Source: Sporomusa acidovorans (GTDB lineage: Bacteria > Bacillota > Negativicutes > Sporomusales > Sporomusaceae). Taken from it: a DNA stretch of 64,000 nt. Positions 8,106 to 16,042 of this stretch are shown here, in pieces. A program made the translations under genes and the position numbers. The notes below the pieces were generated by a model, which saw only the letters and a list, made by a program, of their open reading frames with translations, did not search any database and was not told the DNA's origin. The stretch lies in assembly GCF_002257695.2 (NCBI RefSeq), contig NZ_CP155571.1; one strand, 5' to 3'. The first letter of the stretch is position 1; every line of letters starts with the position of its first letter.

Positions 8106-9002
8106 ATGAAAAAAGCACAATTTCTTACACCGGTGGTAACTGCATTTGATGCGCACGGCAACCTTGATTGCCAGGCCAACAAGAACATTTATGATCATTT
8201 AATTGCCGGTGGCATTGACGGCATTGTCGTAATGGGGAGTACCGGCGAGTTCTTCTCGATGACCATGGAACAAAAAAAAGAACTGATTGATATTGCCGTA
8301 AATCATATCAACAAGCGTACAAAGCTCTATATCGGGACAAGCTGTATGTCGGTTGATGACACGGTTGCGTTATCAAATTACGCGCATGCGGCCGGCGCTG
8401 ATGCCGTTATGATCGTAAGTCCGTATTATTTTAAACTGACACCGGCCAGTATTGAGCTATTTTACGATGAAGTAGCGTCTAAAGTAAAAGCAGATATTTT
8501 TCTCTATAATTTTCCCGATCGAACCGGCCATGATCTAACGCCGGCAATCATGCTTAATCTGGCACGCAGACATAAAAATATCGTGGGCTGCAAAGATACG
8601 GTAACGGAAATGAGCCATACCCGGGCGATCATTATGGCAATGCAGCCAGAATTTCCCGATTTTGTTGTTTTTTCCGGTTATGATGAAAATTTTGTTCACA
8701 ACATTTTGTGCGGCGGTGGCGGTTGTATCGGCGGATTGTCCAATTTGGCCCCGGAACTGTTTGCCGCCTGGACAAGGGCTATTAATGCCCATGATTTTGC
8801 CAAAATAGAAGAAATCCAGCACCAAGTTGACTTCTTAATGGGGTTATATGATATTGGCACACCGTTTATCCCGATTGTAAAGAAAGCCATGATGCTGCGC
8901 GGAATTGAAATGCAGGATTATTGCACCCTGCCTTTTCTCCGGGCAGATGACCGGCAGTGTGAACAGCTCAAGGCATTGATGCGGCAGGCCAAACTGCTGT
9001 AA
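8106..9002 (+). CDS. DapA-family aldolase (2-keto-3-deoxy sugar-acid aldolase-like)
   Basis: 298-aa class I aldolase of the dihydrodipicolinate synthase/N-acetylneuraminate lyase superfamily. Visible are the GSTGEFFSMT substrate-carboxylate motif, the catalytic tyrosine in YNFPDRTG and the Schiff-base lysine in VGCKDTV. ATG at 8106 is chosen over 8094 because AAGGATGG is properly spaced only for it. The company of an IlvD/Edd dehydratase and an Fe-alcohol dehydrogenase points to cleavage of a 2-keto-3-deoxy sugar acid to pyruvate plus an aldehyde (as YagE/YjhH) rather than lysine biosynthesis. Chain length of the substrate is not determined. Confidence 0.88.
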   Translation: MKKAQFLTPVVTAFDAHGNLDCQANKNIYDHLIAGGIDGIVVMGSTGEFFSMTMEQKKELIDIAVNHINKRTKLYIGTSCMSVDDTVALSNYAHAAGADAVMIVSPYYFKLTPASIELFYDEVASKVKADIFLYNFPDRTGHDLTPAIMLNLARRHKNIVGCKDTVTEMSHTRAIIMAMQPEFPDFVVFSGYDENFVHNILCGGGGCIGGLSNLAPELFAAWTRAINAHDFAKIEEIQHQVDFLMGLYDIGTPFIPIVKKAMMLRGIEMQDYCTLPFLRADDRQCEQLKALMRQAKLL

Positions 9003-9041
9003 AAATGTTTTAGTCCAATATATTGCGAAGGAGAGTTGACT

Positions 9042-10187
9042 ATGAGTATTTATTATGTGCCACCGGTTAACCTTATCGGCAAAGGTTGCCTGGCGGAGGC
9101 GAGACAACCCATTCAGGCACTGGGCGCCAAGAAAGCCTTTGTTGTCAGTGACAAATTTCTTACGTCTAACGGCACGGTGGGGAAAGTCACCAAAATACTT
9201 GATGAAATGGATCTTCCCTATATTCTGTTTAACGATGTAAAACCCAATCCGACAGTCAATAATGTCAATGCCGGCCTGGCAATTCTAAAAAGAGAAGGCT
9301 GCGATATTGTCCTTACGATCGGCGGCGGCTCGCCGCAGGACTGCGGTAAGGCTATTGCCATTCTGGCAACCAACGGCGGTGTTACCAAAGATTATGAAGG
9401 CGTCAACAAAACAACAAAAAAATCACTGCCGATTGTTGCCATTACGACTACGGCCGGGACTTCGGCGGAAGTTACCATTAACTATGTGATTACCGACGAA
9501 GAACGTCATGTAAAAATGATTATGGTGGATACCAATTCCCTGGCGGCTATTACGGTCAATGATCCCGAATTAATGGTCGGCAAGCCGGCCGGGTTAACGG
9601 CCGCCACCGGCATGGACGCCCTGACGCACGCTATGGAAGCGGTAGTGGCTAAAGGGGCTTACGATGTAACCGATGCTACCGCGCTGTATGCGATTAAGCA
9701 GGTGTTTGACTACCTACCCAGAGCTGTGAGAAACGGCAATGACCTGGAAGCCCGGGAACAAATGAGTTATGCCTGTTTCCTCAACGGCATTGCGTTTAGT
9801 AATGCCGGACTGGGAAACGTACACGCAATGGCTCACCAGTTAGGCGGTTTGTATGATTTGCCCCACGGTGTCTGTAATGCGATGCTGCTCCCGTATGTCG
9901 AAGAGGAGAACGCTAAACAGGCGCCGGCTAAGTTTCGTCAGATTGCAGCAGTTATTGGCATGGATACAACGGGAAAATCCGATCAAGAATGTGTTGCTTT
10001 TGTCATTAAGAAAATAAAAGACCTTTCCGAAGAAGTTCATATTCCCAAATCGTTACAAGAAGTCGGCGTAGACAATCCTGATTTTGAAAAACTTGCCGAG
10101 TTTGCCATGAAGGATGCCTGTGCCGGTGCCAACCCGGTATTTTTCAGCAAAGAAAAGTTAATGGAACTGTTTAAAAAGATTGCCTAA
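9042..10187 (+). CDS. Iron-containing alcohol dehydrogenase
   Basis: 381 aa. NAD-binding motif GGGSPQDCGKAIA, TTTAGTSAEVT segment, and metal ligands in GMDALTHAMEA and HAMAHQLGGLYDLPHG, all typical of Fe-dependent (FucO/1,3-propanediol) dehydrogenases. Start ATG at 9042 with GAAGGAG about 8 nt upstream; a TTG at 9036 is less likely. Second gene of the operon, 39 bp after the aldolase. Predicted role: reduce the aldehyde released by the aldolase (for example glycolaldehyde to ethylene glycol, or glyceraldehyde to glycerol), regenerating NAD+. The substrate is inferred from context only. Confidence 0.92.
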   Translation: MSIYYVPPVNLIGKGCLAEARQPIQALGAKKAFVVSDKFLTSNGTVGKVTKILDEMDLPYILFNDVKPNPTVNNVNAGLAILKREGCDIVLTIGGGSPQDCGKAIAILATNGGVTKDYEGVNKTTKKSLPIVAITTTAGTSAEVTINYVITDEERHVKMIMVDTNSLAAITVNDPELMVGKPAGLTAATGMDALTHAMEAVVAKGAYDVTDATALYAIKQVFDYLPRAVRNGNDLEAREQMSYACFLNGIAFSNAGLGNVHAMAHQLGGLYDLPHGVCNAMLLPYVEEENAKQAPAKFRQIAAVIGMDTTGKSDQECVAFVIKKIKDLSEEVHIPKSLQEVGVDNPDFEKLAEFAMKDACAGANPVFFSKEKLMELFKKIA

Positions 10188-10244
10188 CTGCACGTTCTCT
10201 GCCAAATGTGCCAGTTAGAGCCAAATAAAAGGGGAGGAAGATTT

Positions 10245-11540
10245 ATGACTGAAAATGCGGCTATTCCCAACGGACGATGGTATCATATCATTCCTGCCAC
10301 AATTATCGTCTATATTGTTGCCTTCATTGACCGCACCAATATTAGTTTCGGCATTGCGGGGGGAATGGATACAGATTTGGGTATGTCAGCCACGCTGGCC
10401 GGTTTGGTTGCCGGAATCTTTTTTGTGGGCTATCTCTTTTTGCAAGTGCCGGGCGGTCATATCGCCGAGCATGGCAGCGCGAAAAAGTTTATCGCCTGGA
10501 CGATTGTGTTTTGGGGTGGTTTTGCCATTCTCACCGGTTTTGTGCAGGAAGTCTGGCAACTGATCGCAATCCGGTTTATTTTAGGCATTGCTGAGGGCGG
10601 CGTATATCCGGCCGTGCTGGTTTTGATCAGTCACTGGTTTCCCAGCCAGGAACGGGCTCGGGCTAACGCTTATTTTCAGATGAATATTGCGATTGCGTCA
10701 ATTATCGCCGGCCCGTTATCCGGCTATATCATTCAAGTATGGGGCTGGCGGGAAATGTTTATCATTGAGGGAGTTTTATCACTGGTATTGCTGTTTGTTT
10801 GGATGCCACTTATCAATGACTACCCGCATCAGGCGAAATGGATTACTAAGGAAGAATTAGAGTGGATTGAATCCAGCCTTGCTGCTGAGCAAAAAGAACT
10901 GAACCAGTCTGAGTCGGGGGCAAAAACCAGTTATAAAGAAGTCTTGTCCAGCTTTAATATGTGGAAATTAATTCTCATCTATTTTGCTTTACAAGTAGGC
11001 TTTTATGGATTTTCCCTGTGGATGCCGGCGCTTCTTAAGCAAATCACCAAAACCGGTTTAGGAATGGTAGGCATGCTGACTATCCTGCCTTATGTAATGA
11101 CCATAGCCGGCCAGTACTTTTTCGCCAAATACTGCGACCGGACGATGAACCGTAAACTATACACGGCCCTACCGCCGTTAGGTTTTGCCATATGTCTGGC
11201 GTTAGCCATTGTTTTTAAAGAAGAGATGTGGGTATCGTATGCATTTATGGTTGGCTGCGGCATCTTTTTGCAGGCTGCCACCGGTCCGTTCTGGACGTTG
11301 CCGCCAGCGCTGTTTTCCGCTGAGGTAGCCGGGGGCGCCAGGGGGATTATCAATGCGCTCGGTAATTTGGGTGGATTTATCGGGCCGTATCTGGTAGGAT
11401 TTATTACAACCAATGTTGGCCAAAATGCGGCAATTTACACACTGGTGGGCTTTTTGCTGCTTGCTTCCGTGATTACATTTTCGCTGCCCCGCAGCACAGA
11501 AGGCAAAATGGAAGCTAAGGGGTATCAGGTGACCCATTGA
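10245..11540 (+). CDS. MFS transporter, sugar-acid (ACS) type
   Basis: 431-aa, 12-TM major facilitator of the anion:cation symporter group (GudP/ExuT-like). Evidence: the YIVAFIDRTNISFGIAG opening motif, the LGIAEGGVYPAVLVLISHWFP motif after TM4, and a central loop near residue 200. ATG at 10245 follows GGGGAGG; an upstream ATG at 10206 lacks a ribosome site. Predicted to import the sugar acid degraded by the surrounding enzymes. A decayed fragment of a close paralogue lies at 18857-18984. Confidence 0.9.
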   Translation: MTENAAIPNGRWYHIIPATIIVYIVAFIDRTNISFGIAGGMDTDLGMSATLAGLVAGIFFVGYLFLQVPGGHIAEHGSAKKFIAWTIVFWGGFAILTGFVQEVWQLIAIRFILGIAEGGVYPAVLVLISHWFPSQERARANAYFQMNIAIASIIAGPLSGYIIQVWGWREMFIIEGVLSLVLLFVWMPLINDYPHQAKWITKEELEWIESSLAAEQKELNQSESGAKTSYKEVLSSFNMWKLILIYFALQVGFYGFSLWMPALLKQITKTGLGMVGMLTILPYVMTIAGQYFFAKYCDRTMNRKLYTALPPLGFAICLALAIVFKEEMWVSYAFMVGCGIFLQAATGPFWTLPPALFSAEVAGGARGIINALGNLGGFIGPYLVGFITTNVGQNAAIYTLVGFLLLASVITFSLPRSTEGKMEAKGYQVTH

Positions 11541-11651
11541 ATACCGGTTTTGGGTTATGTACTTGTATTTTAGCCTAAGCGTTCTTTAGTTTTGTTCAAG
11601 GTCTTTTGGCCTTTTCTACCAGTTTATAAAAACAAATTTATGGAGGCAAGC

Positions 11652-13373
11652 ATGATGAATCAGAAATGTAAAACGGCAAGAGGCTTGTGGGCCCAGGTTG
11701 ATGCTCTGCGGATGGGCATGAATTGGTCGGAAGGAGATACGGAGAAACCGCATATTTTGATCAGCGATGTTTTTGGTGAAAGCCATCCTGGCAGCTTCCA
11801 CCTGAATATTCTCAGCGATGAAGCGGCAGTAGGTATCTATGAAACCGGCGGCAGGCCGGCTAAAAATCACGTAACAGACATTTGCGACGGCTGGGGACAA
11901 GGCCACGACGGCATGAATTATATCCTGGCGTCACGGGAAACGATTGCCGACATGGTTGAATTACAGGCGTCGGTTATTCCCTGGGATGGGATGATCCTTA
12001 TTTCCAGTTGCGACAAGTCTGTGCCGGCGCACCTGATAGCAGCCGCCAGACTGGATATTCCCACAATCCATATCCCTGGCGGGTCGATGCGGATTGGTCC
12101 CAACATTGGTACTTCCGGACTGGCTGGCCCGCTTTCGGCCAAATATAAAAAAGGCCAACCGGTACAAAAAGAAATGCGGGATTATAAATTAACCGGCTGT
12201 CCGTCCTGCGGCGCCTGCCAGTTTATGGGTACCGCCAGCACCATGCAGTGTATGTCGGAATCGCTGGGGCTTGCCTTGCCGGGGAATGCGTTAATGCCGT
12301 CCACCTTTGCAGAAATTCGCCGGATTTCCCGGGCTGCGGGGCAGCAGGTTATGAACTTGGCGCAGCAAAATATTACCGCCAGGAAAATACTGACACAGGC
12401 AGCGTTTGAAAATGCGATCAAAGTGCATGCGGCCATCGGCGGCAGTACCAATGCGCTTATTCACCTGCCCGCAATTGCGCATGAAATGGGGATTACACTA
12501 CAACCGGAACTGTTCGATAAAGCCAGCCGGGAAATACCATACCTGACTAATATTCAGCCAAGCGGCAAATATGTTACCGAATTATTCTGGTTTGCCGGCG
12601 GCATTCCTATGATTCAATGGGAAATTAAAGAGTATCTCAATTTGGATGTCATGACCGTTACCGGCAAGACACTGGGCGAAAACCTGAACGATTTAGCGGA
12701 GCAAGGTTTCTTTGACCGTTGCCATGAACATCTGAAAACCTATAATATTCCGGTAGAAGAAATTATCCGGCCTGTAAAACAATCGAAACATTTTGGCTCA
12801 ATTGCCATTCTTAAAGGCAATATTGCTCCCGCAGGGGCCGTCATTAAATATTCGGCAGTAATTCCTGCCATGCATCAGCATGTAGGGCCTGCGGCGGTAT
12901 TCAACAGCGAGGAGGATGCTCAAAAGGCGATTATTACCGGCAAAATTAAGCAGGGAGATGTCGTTATTATCCGTTATGAGGGACCTCGCGGTTCCGGCGC
13001 ACCGGAAATGTTTATGACGACCGATGCGATCGTTTTCGACGAAAGCTTAAACGGAACAGTGGCATTAGTCACCGACGGACGTTTTTCCGGAGCCAGCCGC
13101 GGTCCCTGTGTGGGGCATGTTTCCCCGGAAGCCATTGACGGCGGCCCAATTGGTTTGGTTGAAAATGGTGATCTTATTGAAATTGATATTCCCGCTCGTA
13201 CGCTCAACATCATTGGTATAGCCGGTCAAAAGCAAGAGGCGGCGGAAATTGCCCGTATTTTAGCTGACCGTAAAAAAGCCTGGAAAGCGCCTGCACGGAA
13301 AATTCGCAACGGCGTATTAAGAAAATTTACGGAAAAGGCCGCTTCCCTTATGGCAGGGGCATATACCAAATAA
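11652..13373 (+). CDS. IlvD/Edd-family dehydratase (sugar-acid dehydratase-like)
   Basis: 573 aa. Cluster-binding cysteines appear in SSCDKSVPAH and GCPSCGACQFMGTAS, and the conserved C-terminal motif in DGRFSGASRGPCVGHVSPEA. Start ATG at 11652 (adjacent ATG at 11655) follows TGGAGG; the longer reading from 11592 has no ribosome site. The family includes dihydroxy-acid dehydratase and pentonate/hexonate dehydratases. The operon partners, and the absence of ilv genes, favour a sugar-acid dehydratase feeding a 2-keto-3-deoxy acid to the aldolase. Exact substrate unknown. Confidence 0.88.
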   Translation: MMNQKCKTARGLWAQVDALRMGMNWSEGDTEKPHILISDVFGESHPGSFHLNILSDEAAVGIYETGGRPAKNHVTDICDGWGQGHDGMNYILASRETIADMVELQASVIPWDGMILISSCDKSVPAHLIAAARLDIPTIHIPGGSMRIGPNIGTSGLAGPLSAKYKKGQPVQKEMRDYKLTGCPSCGACQFMGTASTMQCMSESLGLALPGNALMPSTFAEIRRISRAAGQQVMNLAQQNITARKILTQAAFENAIKVHAAIGGSTNALIHLPAIAHEMGITLQPELFDKASREIPYLTNIQPSGKYVTELFWFAGGIPMIQWEIKEYLNLDVMTVTGKTLGENLNDLAEQGFFDRCHEHLKTYNIPVEEIIRPVKQSKHFGSIAILKGNIAPAGAVIKYSAVIPAMHQHVGPAAVFNSEEDAQKAIITGKIKQGDVVIIRYEGPRGSGAPEMFMTTDAIVFDESLNGTVALVTDGRFSGASRGPCVGHVSPEAIDGGPIGLVENGDLIEIDIPARTLNIIGIAGQKQEAAEIARILADRKKAWKAPARKIRNGVLRKFTEKAASLMAGAYTK

Positions 13374-13401
13374 CGTGTAGAAATACGTTAAGAAATTGGA
13401 C

Positions 13402-13440
13402 AAAAGGGTGCTGCTTGAAGAGATTCGGCAGCACCCTTTT
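13402..13440 (+). terminator. Terminator of the sugar-acid operon
   Basis: AAAAGGGTGCTGC stem with exact complement GCAGCACCCTTTT, 13-nt loop, directly after the dehydratase. The palindromic A/T ends allow termination from either side. Confidence 0.9.
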
Positions 13441-13612
13441 AGGTTAACTATTTACCAAGGAAAGCACCAATCGGGGAGGATTTACTTTTAAGCGGATAAT
13501 TTTATGCATTCAGCAGGAGTTTTTATTTTTGGGGAATAATTATTATTTTATTAAAGATATCAGCAGTAAAAAACAGTTGGGTTAACTTTAAGGAGAAGGG
13601 GGAGGGGTAGGC

Positions 13613-14629
13613 ATGGCAAGCCTGGAAAACGGTATCAAAGAAAAGGCTCGGCAATTAGGATATGAAGCCTGTGGCATTATTGCCGCCGGGATATTTGAAG
13701 AATTTTTAACGCAACTCAATACGCGGAGTGAGTTATTTCCTCATGCGAAGCCGTTTTATGATAATCTGCGAAAATTAGCTATACCCAAACAGCAGATTGA
13801 TTGGGCGAAGTCGGTGATTGTCTGCGTCCGGCGATATGATAAATACAGGATTCCCGATGGACTGGACCGATTGATTGGCAAAGTTTTTTTGTGTGACGGG
13901 CGGCTAAATTATTCACAGGAATATAAAAATAATGTGGCGTTTGAAGAGTATCTGCAGCAGCTTGGGTTTCGGACAGTGACTAATGCCGTGCCAGCCCGCT
14001 GGGCGGCTGTTAAGGCCGGACTGGGAAAATTCCGCAATAATAACTTTTTATATCGAGAGCAGGGCTCATGGGTCTGGGTAGATACATGGGTTGTTGACAA
14101 AGGGCTAGAAGTTCAGCCCGCAGTAGATTCTCCTCAATTTTCTTGCCCTGAGGGCTGTCAGAAATGTATTAAGGCCTGTCCGACAGGCGCTCTGTCCGCG
14201 CCCTTAACAATGGATGCCACCAAGTGTATCGCCTGCAGGACATTTCGGTCAGAACTAAAAGTTGAGGAAAGCTTACTGGAGAAAATGGGAACATGGCTAT
14301 ACGGATGTGATATTTGCCAAAATGTTTGTCCGGCCAACGCCAATACCTGGCAGGAAAATGAATCCTGTTTTGAAGAACCGCTGTCTTTGCCGGAACTGAT
14401 TACGCTGGAGAAGCTATTTTCGCTGGATGACAGTACCTACCGGACTAACATTCAGCCGCGTTTTTGGTATATCAACGCCGAGGACGGCTGGTTCTGGAAA
14501 TGCAAGGTCATCCGGGCCATGGCCAATGAGGATGCACAAAAATATCAGGATTATTTTCTGCAGGCATTGAACGATAGCCATGAGGAAGTAAAGAAGATGG
14601 CCCGGTGGGCATTACGGCGAAGGCAGTAA
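13613..14629 (+). CDS. QueG-like double [4Fe-4S] protein
   Basis: 338 aa. The N-terminal ~150 residues resemble the cobalamin-binding part of epoxyqueuosine reductase. A di-cluster ferredoxin region follows (CPEGCQKCIKACPTGAL at ~182-198, then CIAC and YGCDICQNVCPAN), and the C-terminus (ending MARWALRRRQ) looks HEAT-like. Canonical QueG signatures near the active site are only partly recognisable and the protein is shorter than some QueG, so it may be a paralogue (reductive-dehalogenase/QueG superfamily) rather than the tRNA-modification enzyme. Preceded by a purine-rich AAGGAGAAGGGGGAGG and independent of its neighbours. Confidence 0.75.
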   Translation: MASLENGIKEKARQLGYEACGIIAAGIFEEFLTQLNTRSELFPHAKPFYDNLRKLAIPKQQIDWAKSVIVCVRRYDKYRIPDGLDRLIGKVFLCDGRLNYSQEYKNNVAFEEYLQQLGFRTVTNAVPARWAAVKAGLGKFRNNNFLYREQGSWVWVDTWVVDKGLEVQPAVDSPQFSCPEGCQKCIKACPTGALSAPLTMDATKCIACRTFRSELKVEESLLEKMGTWLYGCDICQNVCPANANTWQENESCFEEPLSLPELITLEKLFSLDDSTYRTNIQPRFWYINAEDGWFWKCKVIRAMANEDAQKYQDYFLQALNDSHEEVKKMARWALRRRQ

Positions 14630-14638
14630 TCGTCAAAG

Positions 14639-15364
14639 CTACTTTAGAAAGGCTGCCAGGCGGCCTGCCGCCCGTTTGATAATGCGTTCCGTCATTTCCG
14701 CAGGTACTTTGCTGCCTTCGGCATCCCGTAAATCGAGCAGCATCCAGACCTTATCCCCAGTTTTGCTGTTGGTCAGCGTGAAAGCCAGTCCGGCTTGAGC
14801 AATTTGGTCATAATGGGCCGGAACGAGGCGGCTTTCTTCTACCGGTACTGTTACCCACTGAATTCTGGTGATGGGTCTTCCTTTATCGTCATAATCGATT
14901 GTTTTTACCGGAGTGCTGCGATATTCCGTATAGTTCTCCCAGCCTGCCGGGATATAACGCTGGCTGTAGCCCCATTGCCGTACTTCCACGGCAAGACGGC
15001 CGTCGGCTATCTTGGGAGTGTACTCTGCCATGAGGGCGGTATAGGCTTCCGGGTTGCTGGTTTTCAGGGCGTTTAGATCGGTTTGCGCCAGGGTACCGAC
15101 TTCTTTTTCCAACTGGCTCTCGGTAAGCCAGTGTATGTTGCCGAGTTTCTCCCGCCAGAGCGAAGTGCCCAGCAAAATTTCCAGCTTTTTATGATCAATT
15201 TCTTCTAGCGGCAGGCTTTTTTCGATAGCAGAATCGATAACAATGGTCTTATACTGACGAAAGTCAGCCTTCTTGTCTTGCCACTCGTCTTTGCGTTCCT
15301 GAGCGGCAGCAACGCTCGTCAACAGGGAAAGGATAACCAGACAGTACAGCAAAATTTTTTGCAT
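14639..15364 (-). CDS. Secreted protein of unknown function
   Basis: 241 aa with a clear signal peptide (Lys near the start, hydrophobic core LLYCLVILSLLTSV, AAA-Q cleavage region). The mature part is soluble, rich in Lys/Glu/Tyr, with no membrane helices or known catalytic motif; a central YDDKGRPITRIQWVTVPVEES stretch looks beta-rich. I do not recognise the family. GGAGG precedes the ATG. It converges with the QueG-like gene and is divergent from the manganese-riboswitch operon. Confidence 0.75.
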   Translation of the reverse strand: MQKILLYCLVILSLLTSVAAAQERKDEWQDKKADFRQYKTIVIDSAIEKSLPLEEIDHKKLEILLGTSLWREKLGNIHWLTESQLEKEVGTLAQTDLNALKTSNPEAYTALMAEYTPKIADGRLAVEVRQWGYSQRYIPAGWENYTEYRSTPVKTIDYDDKGRPITRIQWVTVPVEESRLVPAHYDQIAQAGLAFTLTNSKTGDKVWMLLDLRDAEGSKVPAEMTERIIKRAAGRLAAFLK

Positions 15365-15516
15365 TCGTTAGCCTCCATTTTTGGTAAAATTGTGGTATCT
15401 TTATTGATTTATTTTACCACAAATGCTATAATGTGGATATTAATACGGGGAAAATCCTAGGAACATTTTAGCATTGCCAGCATATAATTATAGCAAAAGT
15501 AAATATAGAGTACCTA

Positions 15517-15630
15517 CAAGGGGAGTAGCCATAACAACAAAGTCGTCATTACGGTCTTAAGACCCGGCTTTGTTGACAGCTTCAGGTTGTTGGTAAGACC
15601 TTGCCTTTATTTAAAAGGCAAGGTCTTTTT
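15517..15630 (+). promoter_or_regulatory. yybP-ykoY manganese riboswitch with terminator
   Basis: The sequence shows the yybP-ykoY hallmarks: AAGGGGAGTAGC at 15518-15529, CAAAGTCGTCATTACG, then GACCCGGCTTTGTTGACAGC. The closing stem pairs CAAGG (15517-15521) with CCTTG (15599-15603). The same CCTTG is the 5' arm of a strong terminator (15595-15630, AAGACCTTGCCTTT / AAAGGCAAGGTCTT plus T-run). Aptamer and terminator are therefore mutually exclusive, predicting that Mn2+ binding turns the downstream genes ON, the usual logic for this family in front of Mn exporters. Confidence 0.93.
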
Positions 15631-15669
15631 ATATATACAGAGTGCTTCAATTAACAGGAGCGTGAGGCG

Positions 15670-16002
15670 ATGGGTTTATGGGTAAAAGTAACAGGTTATG
15701 TTGGCCTGACTTGTCTCATCATAGCATCATTAGCTCAGATTATTGCCGGCATAGTGCCTGATTACCGCAACATTGGCCAGACCGCCGGAATCCTAAGATG
15801 GGCAATGTATCTGTGGGCTTATGCCTCTGTCGTTATGGGAGTTTATCTTATGCGGAAAAGCGGCCGCTTGACCGAATGCCTGTGGGGCGCCATCGTCGCG
15901 CTGTGCTGTCTGGAATCGTTTGCCGGCCTGTTTGTAGGGGTGATTTATTTTTTTCGCTCTTTTGCGAAACTTAGTAAAATGAAAAATGGTTTGCCTTTTT
16001 AA
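15670..16002 (+). CDS. Small membrane protein under Mn riboswitch
   Basis: 110 aa with about three membrane helices (residues ~8-30, ~43-63, ~70-95) and short charged loops. No known family recognised. It begins 39 nt after the riboswitch terminator with AGGAGCGTGAGG upstream of ATG, and ends 40 nt before the P-type ATPase, so both should share the manganese-controlled transcript. A role in manganese efflux or as an ATPase partner is inference from context. Confidence 0.75.
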   Translation: MGLWVKVTGYVGLTCLIIASLAQIIAGIVPDYRNIGQTAGILRWAMYLWAYASVVMGVYLMRKSGRLTECLWGAIVALCCLESFAGLFVGVIYFFRSFAKLSKMKNGLPF

Positions 16003-16042
16003 GGAATTGTCTAAGTTTTATTAAAATGAAGGAGGCGTATTT

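Noticed and set aside
7811..8149. Overlapping ORFs in the gap upstream of the aldolase
   Set aside because: No domain or ribosome site, and they overlap the likely promoter/operator repeats.
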